A DNA stretch of 64,000 bases, taken from the NCBI GenBank assembly GCA_001910725.1, contig MJGA01000008.1, forward strand, positions 434,001-498,000. Direction: 5' to 3'. Source of the stretch: Phanerodontia chrysosporium (lineage: Eukaryota; Basidiomycota; Agaricomycetes; Polyporales; Phanerochaetaceae). Below the pieces are notes generated by a model, which was not told the DNA's origin, did not search any database, and saw only the letters and a list, made by a program, of their open reading frames with translations. The first letter of the stretch is position 1. Each line of letters starts with the position of its first letter. Positions 8,838 through 20,989 of the stretch are shown here, in pieces. The position numbers and the translations under genes were made by a program.

Positions 8838-9917
8838 CTAACGTGCCCTGCGCTTACCCGCGGCTTTACCGTTACTGTCTCCAGGGATCCGTTCGTCTTC
8901 ATTTGCGCGAGTAGCGTCGCTGACGGTCATCGAGGTCGGAGATGAGAAAGAGGCATCGAGGGCGTGGTCTTGGTCTGTGAGCTGTGCAACAGGGGCGCGT
9001 GCGAGGGACGTGCTTGAGGACGCAACCGGATCCTCCGAACGGTCACCTGAGCCAGTAGTCACAGGGGAACGGCTTGGATCGGGCGTGGCATGAACATTCC
9101 TAAAGAAGCGAGAGTAAAAGAAGACTGCGAAGCACAGTAAAACGAACAGCACATACGAAGCAGAGGCAAAGGCGTTATACTTGCGCTTCTTCGCAGTCGG
9201 AGTGGCAGGCGGAGGGCCAGGACCAATGGTTGTCCCGGTGGAATCTGCGAGAGGGGCAGGCAGAGCGTTCGTAGTGATGTTCTCAAGGTCGATAATCATA
9301 ACGCCGTCCCCGCGCAGTGCGCAGCAGGTGCCGTACATCGAAACGATGGACTGTTTGGCGGGCAGTCGAAAGCGTGTCCATCGCGACGTTCTACAGCTCA
9401 GTTTAGCCCTGTCCTAGCACGGTGAGAAGTAGGTTAAAAGAAGAAAATAAGCGACGCACTCGACGACGAAACTCCTTCTCTCCTCACGAACCCACTCTCC
9501 AACCTCCACGCTGATTCGTTTGTTGTTGTCTTGCGGCTCAGCGTTGCGACAGTCTCGAACAATACCCAACGCCGACATGAAAACGGGAATGTCGGGTAAC
9601 TGTTCGTCGTACGCAGAGTCGGAAGCATCGCCAGGGTACGGGTAGCAGTGAAATGCTTCAAGTAAAGCAGGACCGTTATTGCGCAGAGGAAGGTAGGCGC
9701 GTGCAACGATGAAAACGACGGTGTCATCTGCAAGCGGCTGGTCGCTCTTGTCACCGCTGTAGACACGAAGTTGAGCCTGCAAGGCGGCGCCTTCGGTTGT
9801 TGTCTGGAGAGAAGTATGGTAATGATTATACCATGCCGAGCCAGTCTGAGTGCGACGACCGCTGGCGACGGCGAAGTTGCCGAACACGATGCACGACTGG
9901 GGGATGGAAGTAGCCAT
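8838..9917 (-). CDS. Spliced gene of unknown function, possible OB-fold-like protein next to Helitron
   Basis: Three exons give 317 codons in phase: 9917-9460, 9390-9157, 9099-8838, with introns 9391-9459 (gtgcgt...tag) and 9100-9156 (gtatgt...tag). ATG at 9917 starts a frame beginning MATSIPQSCIV. The N-terminal 230 residues alternate short hydrophobic strands with charged turns, a pattern like the beta-barrel (OB-fold) proteins sometimes carried beside fungal Helitrons; this likeness is an impression, not a match. The C-terminal third is serine/threonine-rich and ends in a basic tail. The 57-nt intron is a multiple of three, so leaving it in creates a false transmembrane helix. It lies head-to-tail behind the Helitron-like fragment and may have been part of that element. 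Confidence 0.55.
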
Positions 9918-9996
9918 GGAATAAGTGCGCAGACTGGAAAAGCGGTCAAGAATAAGAAAAAATACGTACCCACTCGCGAGCACTGATAATGTGAGA

Positions 9997-10128
9997 GGAC
10001 ACGGGGACGTCGAGCTCCGACGGATGCAGACCAACATGTTGAGCTTGAAAGGAGGCAAAGGAACACGGGAACGTCGAGCTCCGACGGATGCAAACAGACC
10101 CCGGCGTTGAGCTCGAACGGAGGCAAAA
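9997..10128. repeat. Two-copy tandem repeat, unit about 63 bp
   Basis: The block starting GGACACGGGG at 9997 recurs from 10060 with few differences (both contain CGTCGAGCTCCGACGGATGCA-like cores and a following GAGCT...GGAGGCAAA). It lies just upstream of the minus-strand gene starting at 9917. The rest of 9918-10402 shows no gene. Confidence 0.7.
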
Positions 10129-10402
10129 CTAAGAATTTGTCGCGACGGAGCATGGCAATATAAATCGAAGAGCATGCGGGGCATCACATGAGAGAGGAAG
10201 TCATGAGGATGTGTACGGGTTTGAAAGCGCAAGACAATATATAAGGACGAAGAGGAGAGTGGAAGCGGGAAGAGAATAAGACGACGAGTAAGAAACGCAC
10301 GGCTTACTTTCGTGCGAGGTGCTTAATAAAAGAGTGATAGGACTCCGAAACAAAAAATCATTACAATTCGTCACGAAAAAAACCATGCAAAGAGAGGGCA
10401 CG

Positions 10403-12556
10403 CTACGCATGCCCAGCACCAGCAGGCGCATAATGGCGCTCGCCGGGGGCGGCCTCGTGCTCGTAGAGCGGCGGGAGGGGCGGGACGTCCATGCGGAAGA
10501 CGTAGCGCTGGATGGCGCGCGGGAGCGCCTTGAGCTGGTACGAGGCGTGCACGTGCGTGGGCACGCTGAAGACCTGGTCGAGCTCCTCGAGCGAGAGCGC
10601 CTTCGTCTCGGGCACGAAGAGCAGGATGAGCACGAACCCGACCGCGTTCCACGCTGCGTACCAGCCGAACGCGCCCTGCGGCTGGAACGCGCCGAGCAGC
10701 CGCGGGAAGGTGATGGCGACGACAAAGTTGCTGGGCGCGGGCACATCAGTCCGGCGGGCTGTGCCTGACGGTGCGGAGGAGACACTCACAAGAACCAGAG
10801 CACGGACGTCGAGAGCGACATCCCGATGTCGCGCACCGCCAGTGGGTACGCCTCGGCAGAATAGGTGAACGGCACGGGGCCCTCGCCAGGGGAGTACGCC
10901 ATGCCATAGAGGTAGATGCCGAGCGCGACGACGGCGAGGCGGGCCTTCTCGGTCGGGATCCAGAACGCGAAGCCGGTCATGAGGAGGAAGACGGCCATGA
11001 GCGGGAACGTCGTGAGCAGCAGGTTGCGGCGGCCGAAGGTGTCGATCGTGTACACGGCCGGGAACGCGAAGAGCCAGTTGATGAGCCCGAAGCCGAACGA
11101 CGCGAGCAGCGACTGGAACTGCGAGAAGCCCGAGTTGAAGAAGACGTTGGACGAGTAGTACGCGATCACGTTCACGCCGCAGAACTGCTGCATGAACATG
11201 ACGATCACGGACGCGAGCGCCGCGCGCCGGTTGCGCGGCACGGACCACAGCTGCACGACGCCGCTCTCGCCGGTGTCGAGTTCCTTCTCGGCCTCGAGCA
11301 GGACGTGGATGTAGTACAGGTCGCGCGCGGCCTGCAGCGGGCTGTTGCGCGTGCGCAGGAGCGACGCGTACGCCTTGTCGTAGCGCCCCTTGGACATGAG
11401 CCAGCGCGGCGACTCGGGGCAGAAGTAGACCTGGCTCATGACGACGAGCGCGGGCACACCCGCCTGCAAGGATGCATGAGCAGAGCGCGAGAGGAGAGCG
11501 ACATGGGACGTACGCTAGCGAGCATAAGGCGCCAGTTCAGGCCGCGGATGTGCGTGGGGTCCTGGACGTGGTAGAACGCCACATCCATGAGGTCGCCCAC
11601 CATGATGCCGAACGCGGTCCACATCTGCCTGCGGAGGGACACGTCAGGGCACCGTTGCACACAGCCACCGCCGCCACGGCCACGCACCACATCATGACGA
11701 GCGCGCCGCGGATGTTCGCGGGGACACACTCGGCGGCGTAGATGGGCACCGTCGTCGACTTTGGACCGATGCCGAAGCCGAGGATGAGGCGCGCGACGAA
11801 GAGGTGCTGCCACGAGTTGGTGACGCCCTGCCAGATGCACGTCGCAAAGGAGAGGAAGGCGGTGACGAAGATGGTGCCGCGCCGGCCGAGCCACTGGTTG
11901 AGCGGGTGGGTCATCCAGCAGGAGATGACGCCGCAGACGAGCTGTGTGAGGAGATGCGCGCGCGCGTGAGCGAACGGGAGAGCCCCTCGAAAAAGCGGGG
12001 CGACATACGTATGGGGCGCTGTTCACGAGGCCGAGCAGCCATTGGTTGCGGCCGGCACTGCCGTCTGTTGCGTTTGGGTCGATGCCGAACTGGCTGGGGA
12101 AGAAGAGGTTGGCGCCGTTGATGACCGCCTCGTCCATCTAGTAGGAGTGTGAGCGCAGGGTCCGGTAGTGATGGATGACGGAAATGGACGGACACCCTGG
12201 ACGGCCGCGGCGAGCGAGCACATGATGACGAGGTAGTAGAGCTGCGCGGGCTGGTGCCACCGGTGCGTCGTCTCGCGCCGGAGGAGGGTCTTGTCCGCGT
12301 CGGTGAGCTGCGGCAGGCCCTCGAAGGCGCCGGGGTCCTGGGCTACGAGCGCACCCTTTTGGAACTCGGCGGTCAGGTGCCCGAGCCCGTGCGCCTTTGC
12401 GAACTCGGCCGCGTTGTCCATGAGCTCGTCGTGCGGGATGCCGTGCAGCGGGTTCACGAGCTTTGCGTACGCGGTCCCGCCGCCCGCGGGGAGGTGCGGG
12501 ACGGACGAGTCGGCGGGCGACTTTTCGCGCGTCTCGACGATGTCTTTTTCGCTCAT
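10403..12556 (-). CDS. MFS sugar porter family transporter
   Basis: Six exons, all in phase: 12556-12194, 12137-12009, 11941-11688, 11628-11514, 11463-10790, 10730-10403, giving 620 residues, usual for basidiomycete sugar porters with long N-termini. Sugar-porter marks are present: an AAVQGMDE start of TM1 formed across intron 1, NQWLGRRG after TM2, the PESPRWLMSKGR motif after TM6, a central cytosolic loop, GRR between TM8 and 9, and PETKALSLEELD after TM12. It should import a sugar or related polyol across the plasma membrane by proton symport; the substrate cannot be told. The donor of intron 1 (gtccgt) is unusual but keeps the conserved reading. It stands alone, with a TATA box 120 bp upstream. 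Confidence 0.93.
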
Positions 12557-12678
12557 TGCTGCCTCGTGATGCCCGGGATTTACTGTGGAGGTGGAGTATC
12601 TCCAGGCGACGACTCCTCGGTCGGGGTAAAGAAGAGAGAAGAGCGGCCGGGGACGCCAAGAAGCCCCCGTGGTCGTGC

Positions 12679-12684
12679 TTTATA
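12679..12684 (-). promoter_or_regulatory. TATA box of the sugar transporter
   Basis: TATAAA on the minus strand about 120 bp before the ATG at 12556. Confidence 0.45.
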
Positions 12685-12689
12685 CCGCG

Positions 12690-14488
12690 CACGAGAAGCT
12701 CTTTGCTGCGAGCATGGCTCGCCGCTTCCATCAGGACCTCAAAATCTTGTCTCTCCACCTGAGAGTGATATGCGCTCGGCGGGGAAGGCGTGACACTGCT
12801 CTGGGGCCGCTTCCTGATGGCGAACATGCCGTCGCGGGCACAATTACGATAAATGAGAAGAGCTGTGGCCATCGATGTCCAGCGACGTGAGCCTGAACTC
12901 ACCATGTTCTCAACCTGGCCCTCCGCTGCATCGCAGTCTGCAAGGCCTCTAGTTGTTGCCCGGCATCCGCTCAGTAGCAGGAACGCGCAGCCAATCAAGC
13001 GCAGGAGGCGAGGAAACCTCGGAACGCCTCTGTGCGTCCCGCCACCTCAGATACAGATCGGGACGCGCTCGGCCAACGAGCCGCATCACAACTCAAAGCC
13101 TAAAACCCCGCATTCCCCGCGCCTCCTCCTCACACGGCCGCGATAGCATTTGATATAAGCACATCGGCACGAATTGGGGTACTCACCGCCGTGCAAAGAC
13201 AGGGAAACATGGGACGTAACCCTGTGCAAGCAGCGCGTGCCCTGACTAATCATGGGATAAGGACGTGGTACATGGTCCGGCGTGCTGGTATCAGCAGCGA
13301 TCAAGTTTGCGCTGCCGCAGTAGCTTGGGCTTCGCGATCCGAAGGGCACAAGCAGTGAACAAGAAGAAGCTGTAGGACCAACGCGTCACAGGGCAAAAGG
13401 CCTTCAGGCACGGTCAAGCCCGCGGGTTGGCGGCAGATTGCTGCCCGCCCCGCTCGAATCCCTGCACGAGAACATCTCGGGTCTGTCAACACAGCACCCC
13501 GATGCGAAAACGGAAAGAGAAGCCCACCTCGTCTGCCACTGCTTCTGCGCTCCTTTAACAGACCCTCGTACAACAGCCCAGCCAGTTCGTCTAGACTGCG
13601 GCGCGGTATAGGCTCGTGGTGCACACTCGGGCTGTACAGCGTAGAGGTGGTACCCTCGAGCACATGTTGGTGTCTTGCAGCAGAAACATCCAGTCTCGAG
13701 CACGCGTTCGGAATGTGCGTCCCGCATAATATCGTGGCAACTATCGCAGTGAGTCCTATGATATGGTTCCTGACGTTACATTAGCGACAATCCAGTGGTC
13801 ATATGCACTCACTGCACGGCGTACCAAACAGGGGCCTGCAACCATAACACGCCAAGATAGCCGCGCGGAAGTCGCTCGCAAGAGCGGTGTCTCGTAAGGG
13901 CGAGGTCATGATCGTCGTCACAAAGCATGGCCAGCAAAACATCTTGCAGCGGAAAGGACCAAGGGTGGTAGGCTTCCAAGTGGTTCACAAAGAGCGGCTT
14001 TCTGCCTCGAGGAAGCCAGCGCAGCCCTTCGTGGTGTGAGCTACGGCAAACGATAGGCAGCTCTTCATCAGCCACAAGATAGTGATACCTGTTCTTCAGC
14101 AAATGGTCAAGATACTGCGACGACCGCGCACCTCCAACTGTCGCGCGTTCGTACAGGCGCATATAAAGGAGACATGTCATGCTTGTCAGGCATCCGCACG
14201 TGCGTCCTGCGGTGTCGAAAACGATGGCGAAGATGCTGGGTGCGTTTTCTGCGAGCAGCGCTGCCGCTCGCCTCCGCTGTATCCTCGGCAAAGCACCACG
14301 GGCGCCCCGCCCTGTTCCCTTATTTGGAACGCAGGCTCGGCGCGCGCTTCGGTGCTCTCCACCCTCGCTCGTGACATCATCTCCTCATACAGAAGCCCGT
14401 GCACGATGCATATGGTCCGCCGTCACAGGCACACGCCTCGATACCCCTTGCCTCCGACGGCGACGACGACGACGACATCCTTGCCACG
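12690..14488. other. No supported gene; one anonymous minus-strand ORF
   Basis: A 160-codon minus-strand ORF at 13809-14291 and shorter ones at 13301-13727 have no family resemblance I can name. The larger one is followed by a possible donor (gtgagt near 13803) and could be part of a divergent gene sharing the promoter region of the membrane protein at 14489, but nothing confirms it. Confidence 0.3.
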
Positions 14489-15871
14489 ATGATGGACGCT
14501 GACCTCCCGCTGGACACCTCCCATCCTGCGATACGGGACTACTTGGCCCTCATCCGGTGCGCACAGCACAGTCTCTCACCCCGTAGCTCGCTGCTGACAC
14601 GCGCCGCGCAGCCTCCAGGTGCTGACCCCACTCTCGCTGCTCATCAACATGGCGACCGTCATGGTCTGCACGCTCGTCATAAATCCGAACCTCGGTACGC
14701 CTTGCCTGTACCGCACCTCGCGGCGTCGCCACCACCTCCCCTGACGCAGTACCTTCTAGGCGAGATCGCGAAACTATACCCCGCAGTGATCGCGCCAGAA
14801 CCGAAGATGATAGCGGTCTACATTGTGGCGATATACCTCGGCCAGATTGGCTATTGCGTTCTGCTGGTCCTTGCCCGGAAACGGGAGACAAGGGTGCGCA
14901 TATACCCTACCTCGCGCCGGGGTTTGTCATGACATATGTGCCAGGAAGCGTTAGTGAAAGGCGTCGGTCTCCCTCTTGTGTTTGCCAACTGGATCATGGC
15001 TGCCTGGGCCATTGCTTGGGTACGTCCACTGTCACTCAGGAAAAGACCCGCGCTCACCGCGGCTCAGCTCTTCCAAGCCTTCCTCGTAGCAGTCATCCTG
15101 CAAGGTATTCTCCTAGTTCTTCTCATCTACGCGAACGTCGTCCTTATAGTGTATCACGCGCCGACGCGCGAGAGGTACGGCGATCCACAAACAAGTCATA
15201 GATTGTAATATTAACCGCATACACGACAGACCTCTGGACGTGGCGCTCATACACGCACCCATGCGCGCGTTCATGATCCTGCCTCTAGGCGTCCTATTCG
15301 CATACAACCTCTTGTCAGTGTGCGCTGTTCCCCATCCGAAGCATAGGCTCACCCGCCCCGCAGCATCACCCTCGGGATGACGTGGTCGCCTGGCGAGCCG
15401 CAGCACTACGGCAGGCACCAGTGGGCCGGGCTCGGCGTCATGCTCGGCGTGAACCTGCTCAGTACGTCATGCACGCGTGCCGCTGCGCTTTGGAGCTGAC
15501 GGACTCGTGCACATCCAGGCCTCGTCATCGTCGTGCTCCGCCGCGACATCGTGTGGTGCATCGCCGCGTGCTGGATCGACGCCAGCATCTGGGCGCTCAA
15601 GCCGAAGCCCTTCCCCGTATTCGTGCGTTTGCCACCTCTGGCCTCCTTCCACGTTCTCAGCCGGGCGGCGCTTTTCTGACGGTTCTCGCTGCAGATCACG
15701 GTGGTCGTTTTCACGATCGTGCTGCCGCTCGCGCTCGTCGCGTCCGCGCTGTGGGTGAAGCTCCGCGGTGGGCACCGGGATGGCGCGATCCGCCTCCCGG
15801 AGGACGAGGCGGAGGAGCATGGCGGCCAGCGGGGCCCGAGGGAGGTCGATGCAGAGGCGCTTTGGGGCTGA
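14489..15871 (+). CDS. Eight-exon multi-spanning membrane protein, unknown function
   Basis: Exons 14489-14556, 14612-14694, 14760-14893, 14945-15174, 15230-15313, 15364-15461, 15519-15622 and 15695-15871 sum to 978 nt (325 residues) with every junction in phase and good GT/AG sites. The product has about eight hydrophobic helices with short loops, including a conserved-looking QHYGRHQWAGLG segment before TM6, and an acidic, hydrophilic C-terminal tail ending ALWG. The start at 14489 (second ATG at 14492) is preferred; an in-frame ATG at 14399 would add 30 mostly acidic residues. I do not recognise the family. It resembles uncharacterised small integral membrane proteins common in basidiomycetes. 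Confidence 0.8.
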
Positions 15872-16673
15872 TGGAGTGCCGATCATCCAGGTGAATGCCG
15901 TCATTCGCGATGTACGCTCGCAAAGCCGGTACGCCTCGCTCGAAAACGTTGCTGAGAAGCACTTGTATAGGGTCTAAACTATGCATATGTATGCGTAATA
16001 TATGTGGAGTGGAACATTTTCCTCTGCATCTGTAATGCTCCTTTCTTGTGGCGCGCTTTGATCCGCTGTGCAGGTGATCCGAGAGCCCCTGCAACGCATC
16101 GTGAGTGCCAATTCGTCGGTATGCCTGCGAAACCGCATATGCTGCCCGATTGAGATTCTCGGCGGGGAAACTGAGTCTATGCCCGCTCCTTGACCGGGAT
16201 GGCCGCTGAAGCACACCAGAAGTGAGTCCATCTCGCCGTTGTTGAGATCGTTTGTATGGTCGTTACGCTGATGTGCATGACCTTCTGGCGTCATCAAACC
16301 GTTACTCCCCCTCCTGATGCAAGTCGACACGAGCTGGTGTCTGCATATTCGCGAAACACGCGCCGGGTATATCATCATTCGTTGGCGGTTTAACCAGGGA
16401 CTCTGGCGGAGGGTTGCTGACTATCTTCTGTGGCTACGACACAGGGCATGCGCAGTAGATGCGCTCGTCCGAGATCACAGCTGCCACTGCAGTCTCAACC
16501 TCTCGAGATCATTCTGTCAAGGGCGTCCGGAGGCCGAGGATGTGCTGTTGCCATAAAGGAGCTCCCGCGCACGGGGAATAGAGGCACTTCCTTCCTCACT
16601 CCGCGCAGGCCGCGCGTATATCGACCGTCCCCCGTACAATCTTGCCACAATCCCATTCTCGCAGCAAGTACAG

Positions 16674-17335
16674 ATGGCATCCGTGTGGATGTCTGCGGCC
16701 GCCGTCGTCCTCGCCCTGGCACACTCGTGTGTGGCCGTCTGTGCGCCGGGCCAGATGGGTGGGTTGTAGCGTGTGTCGGTGCCGTGTCGTTGCTCACACA
16801 CGCATGGTGCAGCCGTCGGGAAGTCATCTGTGCGTATCCGAGCACCCTATGTTGCGTGCCCGCGCCAGCGCTGACCGGACACCCTTCCCGCGCGCGGGGT
16901 CAGATGGTCATGTTCACCGGAGGTGAGCACCCGCACGCTGCGCTTGCACCGTCGTCCCCGGCCGCCTGACTCCTCGCCATGTCGCGACGCGACGCGCGCA
17001 GGGCCGACGCACACGTTCCCGCTCTGGAGCGGCTTCCTCATGACGAACGGCTGCAAGATCATCGCGCAGAACGGCGCGACGCAGAGCGAGGCGCAGCTCT
17101 GCGCCGGCGGCTACTTTGGCGGCGCGTCCGTCCAGTGCGACAGCAGCGGCTTGTCAGTCCGTTCCCGTCGTCGTGCGCCGCGAGGTGGCATATGCTAATG
17201 AGGTTTGTCGGTAGCCCGGCTGCGGCAGTGGACACCGGCGGGAACCACTGGAAGTGCAAGCCGACGAACGATGGGAGCTGTAATCAGTACCTCGAGGGAG
17301 GGTTTACGGTACTTGGATGTTGTGACCGTGCATAG
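16674..17335 (+). CDS. Small secreted cysteine-rich protein, copy 1
   Basis: Five exons in phase give 130 residues: 16674-16758, 16813-16829 (17 nt), 16904-16922 (19 nt), 17002-17152, 17215-17335. Exon 1 encodes a signal peptide (MASVWMSAAAVVLALAHS then cysteines). The mature part carries spaced cysteines, an LWSGFLM segment, a NGATQSEAQLCAGG segment and ends GGFTVLGCCDRA with a double cysteine. The two microexons are needed to join signal peptide and core and have the same length and phase in the second copy, which is the main proof of the model. Family not recognised; it is likely an extracellular, disulfide-stabilised protein. Tandem copy at 18393. Confidence 0.78.
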
Positions 17336-18392
17336 GGCAGTAGGTTGTTTCTGCATGCGTCTCTGCATGGATGCGCCCACGTGTACGTCGCGCTGCCACC
17401 CTTCTGGAGGCCGGCGATCCTTTGGGGGCGATGCGGAGGCGGTTTAGACTGATGAGAGACTTGTTGAGATCGCCGCCCAGTCTGATGGTGCGGCTCGCAA
17501 TGTATGTTCGGAAATTCGGTACGCCTCGCTTAGCTCTGTAACTAGGTCTGCATATAAGAACGTAAATCATAGTGCATTGCGCGATACCTATGGTATACAG
17601 CAAAATTCCGGTGGGGAGGGCCAAGCTCTTCGACCATGACCTACACCCGTGGGTTTCCCAGTTGTGGCGCTTGAACCATCCGGCGATCCGATTGCATTGA
17701 CCACGCTATATCAGAATCAACTCGTTGACATCTCTGCTTGGATGCACTACGTAGCCCTCCGACGTGATGGTCCAGACTATTCTACTGCAAACAAAACAGT
17801 CCTCGGAAGATCCTATACTGACATCGACTGGCGGTGGCGCCCGGTGGTGTGGCGTCAAGAGACGAGGTCGCTAACGCCACAACGGTGGGTCAACCGAGAC
17901 CGAGGCAGCCCATGAAGTATATCAAAGGTGCGTCTATTTCCCCTGCGTTGTTGAGCATGTTTGTATGATTGTCAGACTGATTCGCATGATAGTCTACCAT
18001 CACTCACTGTTACCTTCCTTGTTGATGCAAGTCACTACCAACTGATGTCTGTGTAAGAGCGAAACTCCAAGTCGCAACGCTGTGTCTCGGGTTGGCTGGA
18101 CATAGATGCTTGTAAAAGGTGCCCGGGATGTGCATACCGTCAAGATACAGTGTAGCCAATAGATACTACCTCGAGAATGCCGTGATCGGAGCTGCTGCCG
18201 TCCTCCCGAGGCTCCAAACGCAACTTGTGTCTGGCGATCGCGGAGAGACACAGCAAGTACTGCTTGATATAAAATGCCAACGGGAGGTGAGAGAACATAA
18301 CCTACCTCTCCACACTGCGCTGGTCGCAAACACCCCGGTCACTTATCTTTTTCGACGACAAGCTCTCTCATTCTTCTTTGTAGCAGGCGAAG
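17336..18392. other. Spacer of the tandem duplication, no gene seen
   Basis: The stretch contains blocks homologous to 15885-16670 but no reading frame with a recognisable product; short ORFs here do not match between the two units. Confidence 0.5.
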
Positions 18393-19050
18393 ATGGTATC
18401 CGCGCGGATGTCTACTGCCGCTGCCGTGCTGGCGCTGGCGCACTCATGCGCGGCGGTCTGTGCGCCTGGCCAGATAGGTGGGTTGCCCGGTTTCTGTACA
18501 GCTGCTGTGCTTTCTCACGCCTGCTACGGAAACCGCAGCTGTCGGGAAGTCCTCTGTGTGTATTCGAACGCCTCGTATGCGTGCCACTCCCGTACTGACA
18601 AACCAAATAAACCTTCACCACGGTCAGATGGTTATGTTTACCGGAGGTCAGTTCCTGCTCTTACCTCTTCGGTTCACCAATCGTTTGAGCTGCTTCCGCC
18701 GGGTCAGGGCCCAGCTACACCTTCTCCCTCTGGAGTGGCTTCCTCATGTCGAATAACTGCAAGCTCATCTCGCAGAACGGCGCGACGCAGAGCGAGGCAC
18801 AGCTCTGCGCCGGTGGATACGTCGGCGGCGCGTCGGTCCAGTGCGACAAAAGCGGCTTGTCAGTCATCTTACTCGTTGTTCGGCGCGTACGGCAGGTGCT
18901 GATGCTCTCCTTGGTGTTGACGTTGGAAGTCCTGCGGCAGCTGTGGACACCGGAGGAAACCACTGGACGTGTACGCCAACGAACGACGGCAGTTGTAATC
19001 GCTCGCTTGAAGGGGGGTTCACGGTGCTCGGATGCTGTAGCCGTGCATAG
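18393..19050 (+). CDS. Small secreted cysteine-rich protein, copy 2
   Basis: Exons 18393-18477, 18539-18555 (17 nt), 18628-18646 (19 nt), 18708-18858 and 18930-19050 give 130 residues, each exon exactly as long as in copy 1. The signal peptide begins MVSARMSTAAAVLALAHS; the mature part keeps all cysteines, the LWSGFLM and QSEAQLCAGG segments and the GCCSRA end. Several differences are at third codon positions, suggesting that the protein is under constraint. Intron lengths differ from copy 1. Function unknown; secretion is inferred from the signal peptide. Confidence 0.78.
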
Positions 19051-20989
19051 ATCAGTAGCTTGGCTAGTATGCAATACTATGAGTGTAGGAAAGTATATAC
19101 CTTGTAAACATTCCCAAAGCCTCTGCCACCTTCACTGCTAACAAACGCACGTTAAGTATATGCTGAAGGTATGCCTCATGGCTTCGCCTACTTACTCAGC
19201 ACTGAACCCTGATACCAGCGTATAAGAAGCTGTGCCGCACTCTCGCCGCCGCCGCGCGGCCATCATGGAGTAGCTTGCTTTTCCGAGCTTTGAATCGGGT
19301 CACATGTATCCGTTCTAGGTGTAAGAGGATGTTAGACGGGGATTTCCGAATAGATTAGACTTACGGGCCTGTTTCCTTCGTGTTCCTGCTGCGACATGCA
19401 CTTGTATCTCTGCAGCCATACGAAGATATGGGGAATGTAAGAACAGGCACGACTGGCCATTCATATCATCGTCACAGTGGTATTAAACAACGTTTCTATG
19501 GGCTGCAGTCTGAATAGCTCAGCGTCGTCCAAAGGGTAAATGCGGGCTGCTACTAACCAAATATTTCTCGCAGATCTCGGAAATTTAGCCCTTATCCGAC
19601 AACAGCAGAACCCTCGTGAGGAGAAAGTCAGACTGAAGATCATGTTGGGCGCATAACCCTTCAGGTTGTATTCCGTATATCGTGTGCATTTGTATCTGGG
19701 ACGCGTCTACAAGCCCGCATGTATCTGCGCACAAATGCCGAGCACCTAGAGGTCGTCGGCTAGCTCTGCAGGATGCCGTTCGGCACAGCGAGAAATTAGT
19801 TTCAAGGACGTGAGCTTCCTTCGCGCACGCGGCGGAATCGGGGTATCTAGGCAGGAACCTTTCGTCAATACACTCGGGGATATTTGCTGGGACGAACCGA
19901 CCAGACGCTAAATAGAACCTCCAGTCTTGCTTCTCCGTATGACTAAACAAGGTCAGCCAGGAGAGGCGAACAAGATGGACAGTTCTGGCGCTGCTCGGCA
20001 ATACCCTGCAGTCCACGCTCAGGGGCGCCGTGACATGCCCGCGTGCTGTATGAAAGCTGGAACACTGATCGCATGTGAGCCAAGAAGCTGTAGACGACAC
20101 TTAGAAGCTGGCCTTGGTGGATGGTGACACTGGATGCGGACGGACGACATCCGATCCTCGACAACCTGTTCGACCGCTTTCAGCAGACAGAGGTCGGTGT
20201 AGGACTTACACTTACGAGACTCGCGAAAATTATAGCCTGCTGTATGCGACATTCGATATGTTGGAGCGTGGTACGTTGAGCTGTTGACAAATACATATCA
20301 GGTGAAATAAAGACCTATCCCATGACTTGTCTACTGACCAGTGAGCGAGGGAAATGCGATAGCGGGGAAGCGACTATGGATGTATTGCTAGGCCGCTCTA
20401 TCCGAGTGCAGTAATCGGGTCTGTGTCTGATGTTACCTGTGAGGATGTCTCGCTGTGTCGTTCCTCAGATGGTGCCAAACCAACATAGCGACAATGCGCT
20501 TGCATCACTACGGTAAACCCGCTCTAGGACGGTAGACGTGACTATGTTTGGGTTTTCATGAGATAGCCTAGGAGATATAGCAAAGTCAGTAAGCAGCGCA
20601 GGTTTTACTATCGCAGAAGTTTGATTACTTGAGCGACGTGGGCAATGAGCAGGCTTGAACGCCAGAAGCTGTATCAAGGGCCGACATAACTACTTGATTG
20701 GCCACTTCGCTCCCGGTCTCTGGGGTAGGTCCTAACACGAACAACATTCACAAGCACGTAGATAAGGGATGTCACTATGACTTACTTGTCCGCAGAACAG
20801 CTGGCCCACTGTGTTTCGCAGTCGCATGGTGCGACCCGTACCGTGTACCAGCGTTCTGAGATGACGGCAGCGTTAGCTGAGGCGACGCGAGCAAGACTGA
20901 ATGCTGCAGAAGATATAAAAGAGGGTAGAGAGGAGGGACAGCGACCAGTCACTCGACCTAGTCACTTCAACATCACCATTTACCCCACA
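19051..20989. other. No supported gene
   Basis: A 171-codon minus-strand ORF (19585-20100) is rich in cysteine but unrecognised, without splice-supported extensions. The rest is AT-richer spacer leading to the TATA box at 20914. Confidence 0.35.
20914..20920 (+). promoter_or_regulatory. TATA box of small peptide gene 1
   Basis: TATAAAA, 70 bp before the ATG at 20990. The sister gene has the same spacing. Confidence 0.6.

Larger units (their letters stand above)
15880..19050. repeat. Diverged tandem duplication, two units of about 1.6 kb
   Basis: Unit 1 (about 15885-17440) and unit 2 (about 17460-19050) share order and sequence: a CGATGTACGCTCG...GGTACGCCTCGCT block (15909 and 17500), a GTTGTTGAG...TTTGTATG block (16239 and 17950), a TTGATGCAAGTC-like block (16315 and 18020), and then the cysteine-rich gene. 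Coding exons are best conserved and spacers much less, consistent with an older duplication kept for its genes. Confidence 0.75.

Noticed and set aside
8880..9340. Single-pass membrane protein
   Set aside because: The hydrophobic segment is best explained as a 57-nt intron with strong splice sites.
10771..11574. 267-codon plus-strand ORF
   Set aside because: It is the antisense shadow of the GC-rich sugar transporter exons.
13809..14291. 160-codon minus-strand ORF as a gene
   Set aside because: No domain, no second exon that extends it convincingly; kept only as an anonymous ORF in the gap entry.
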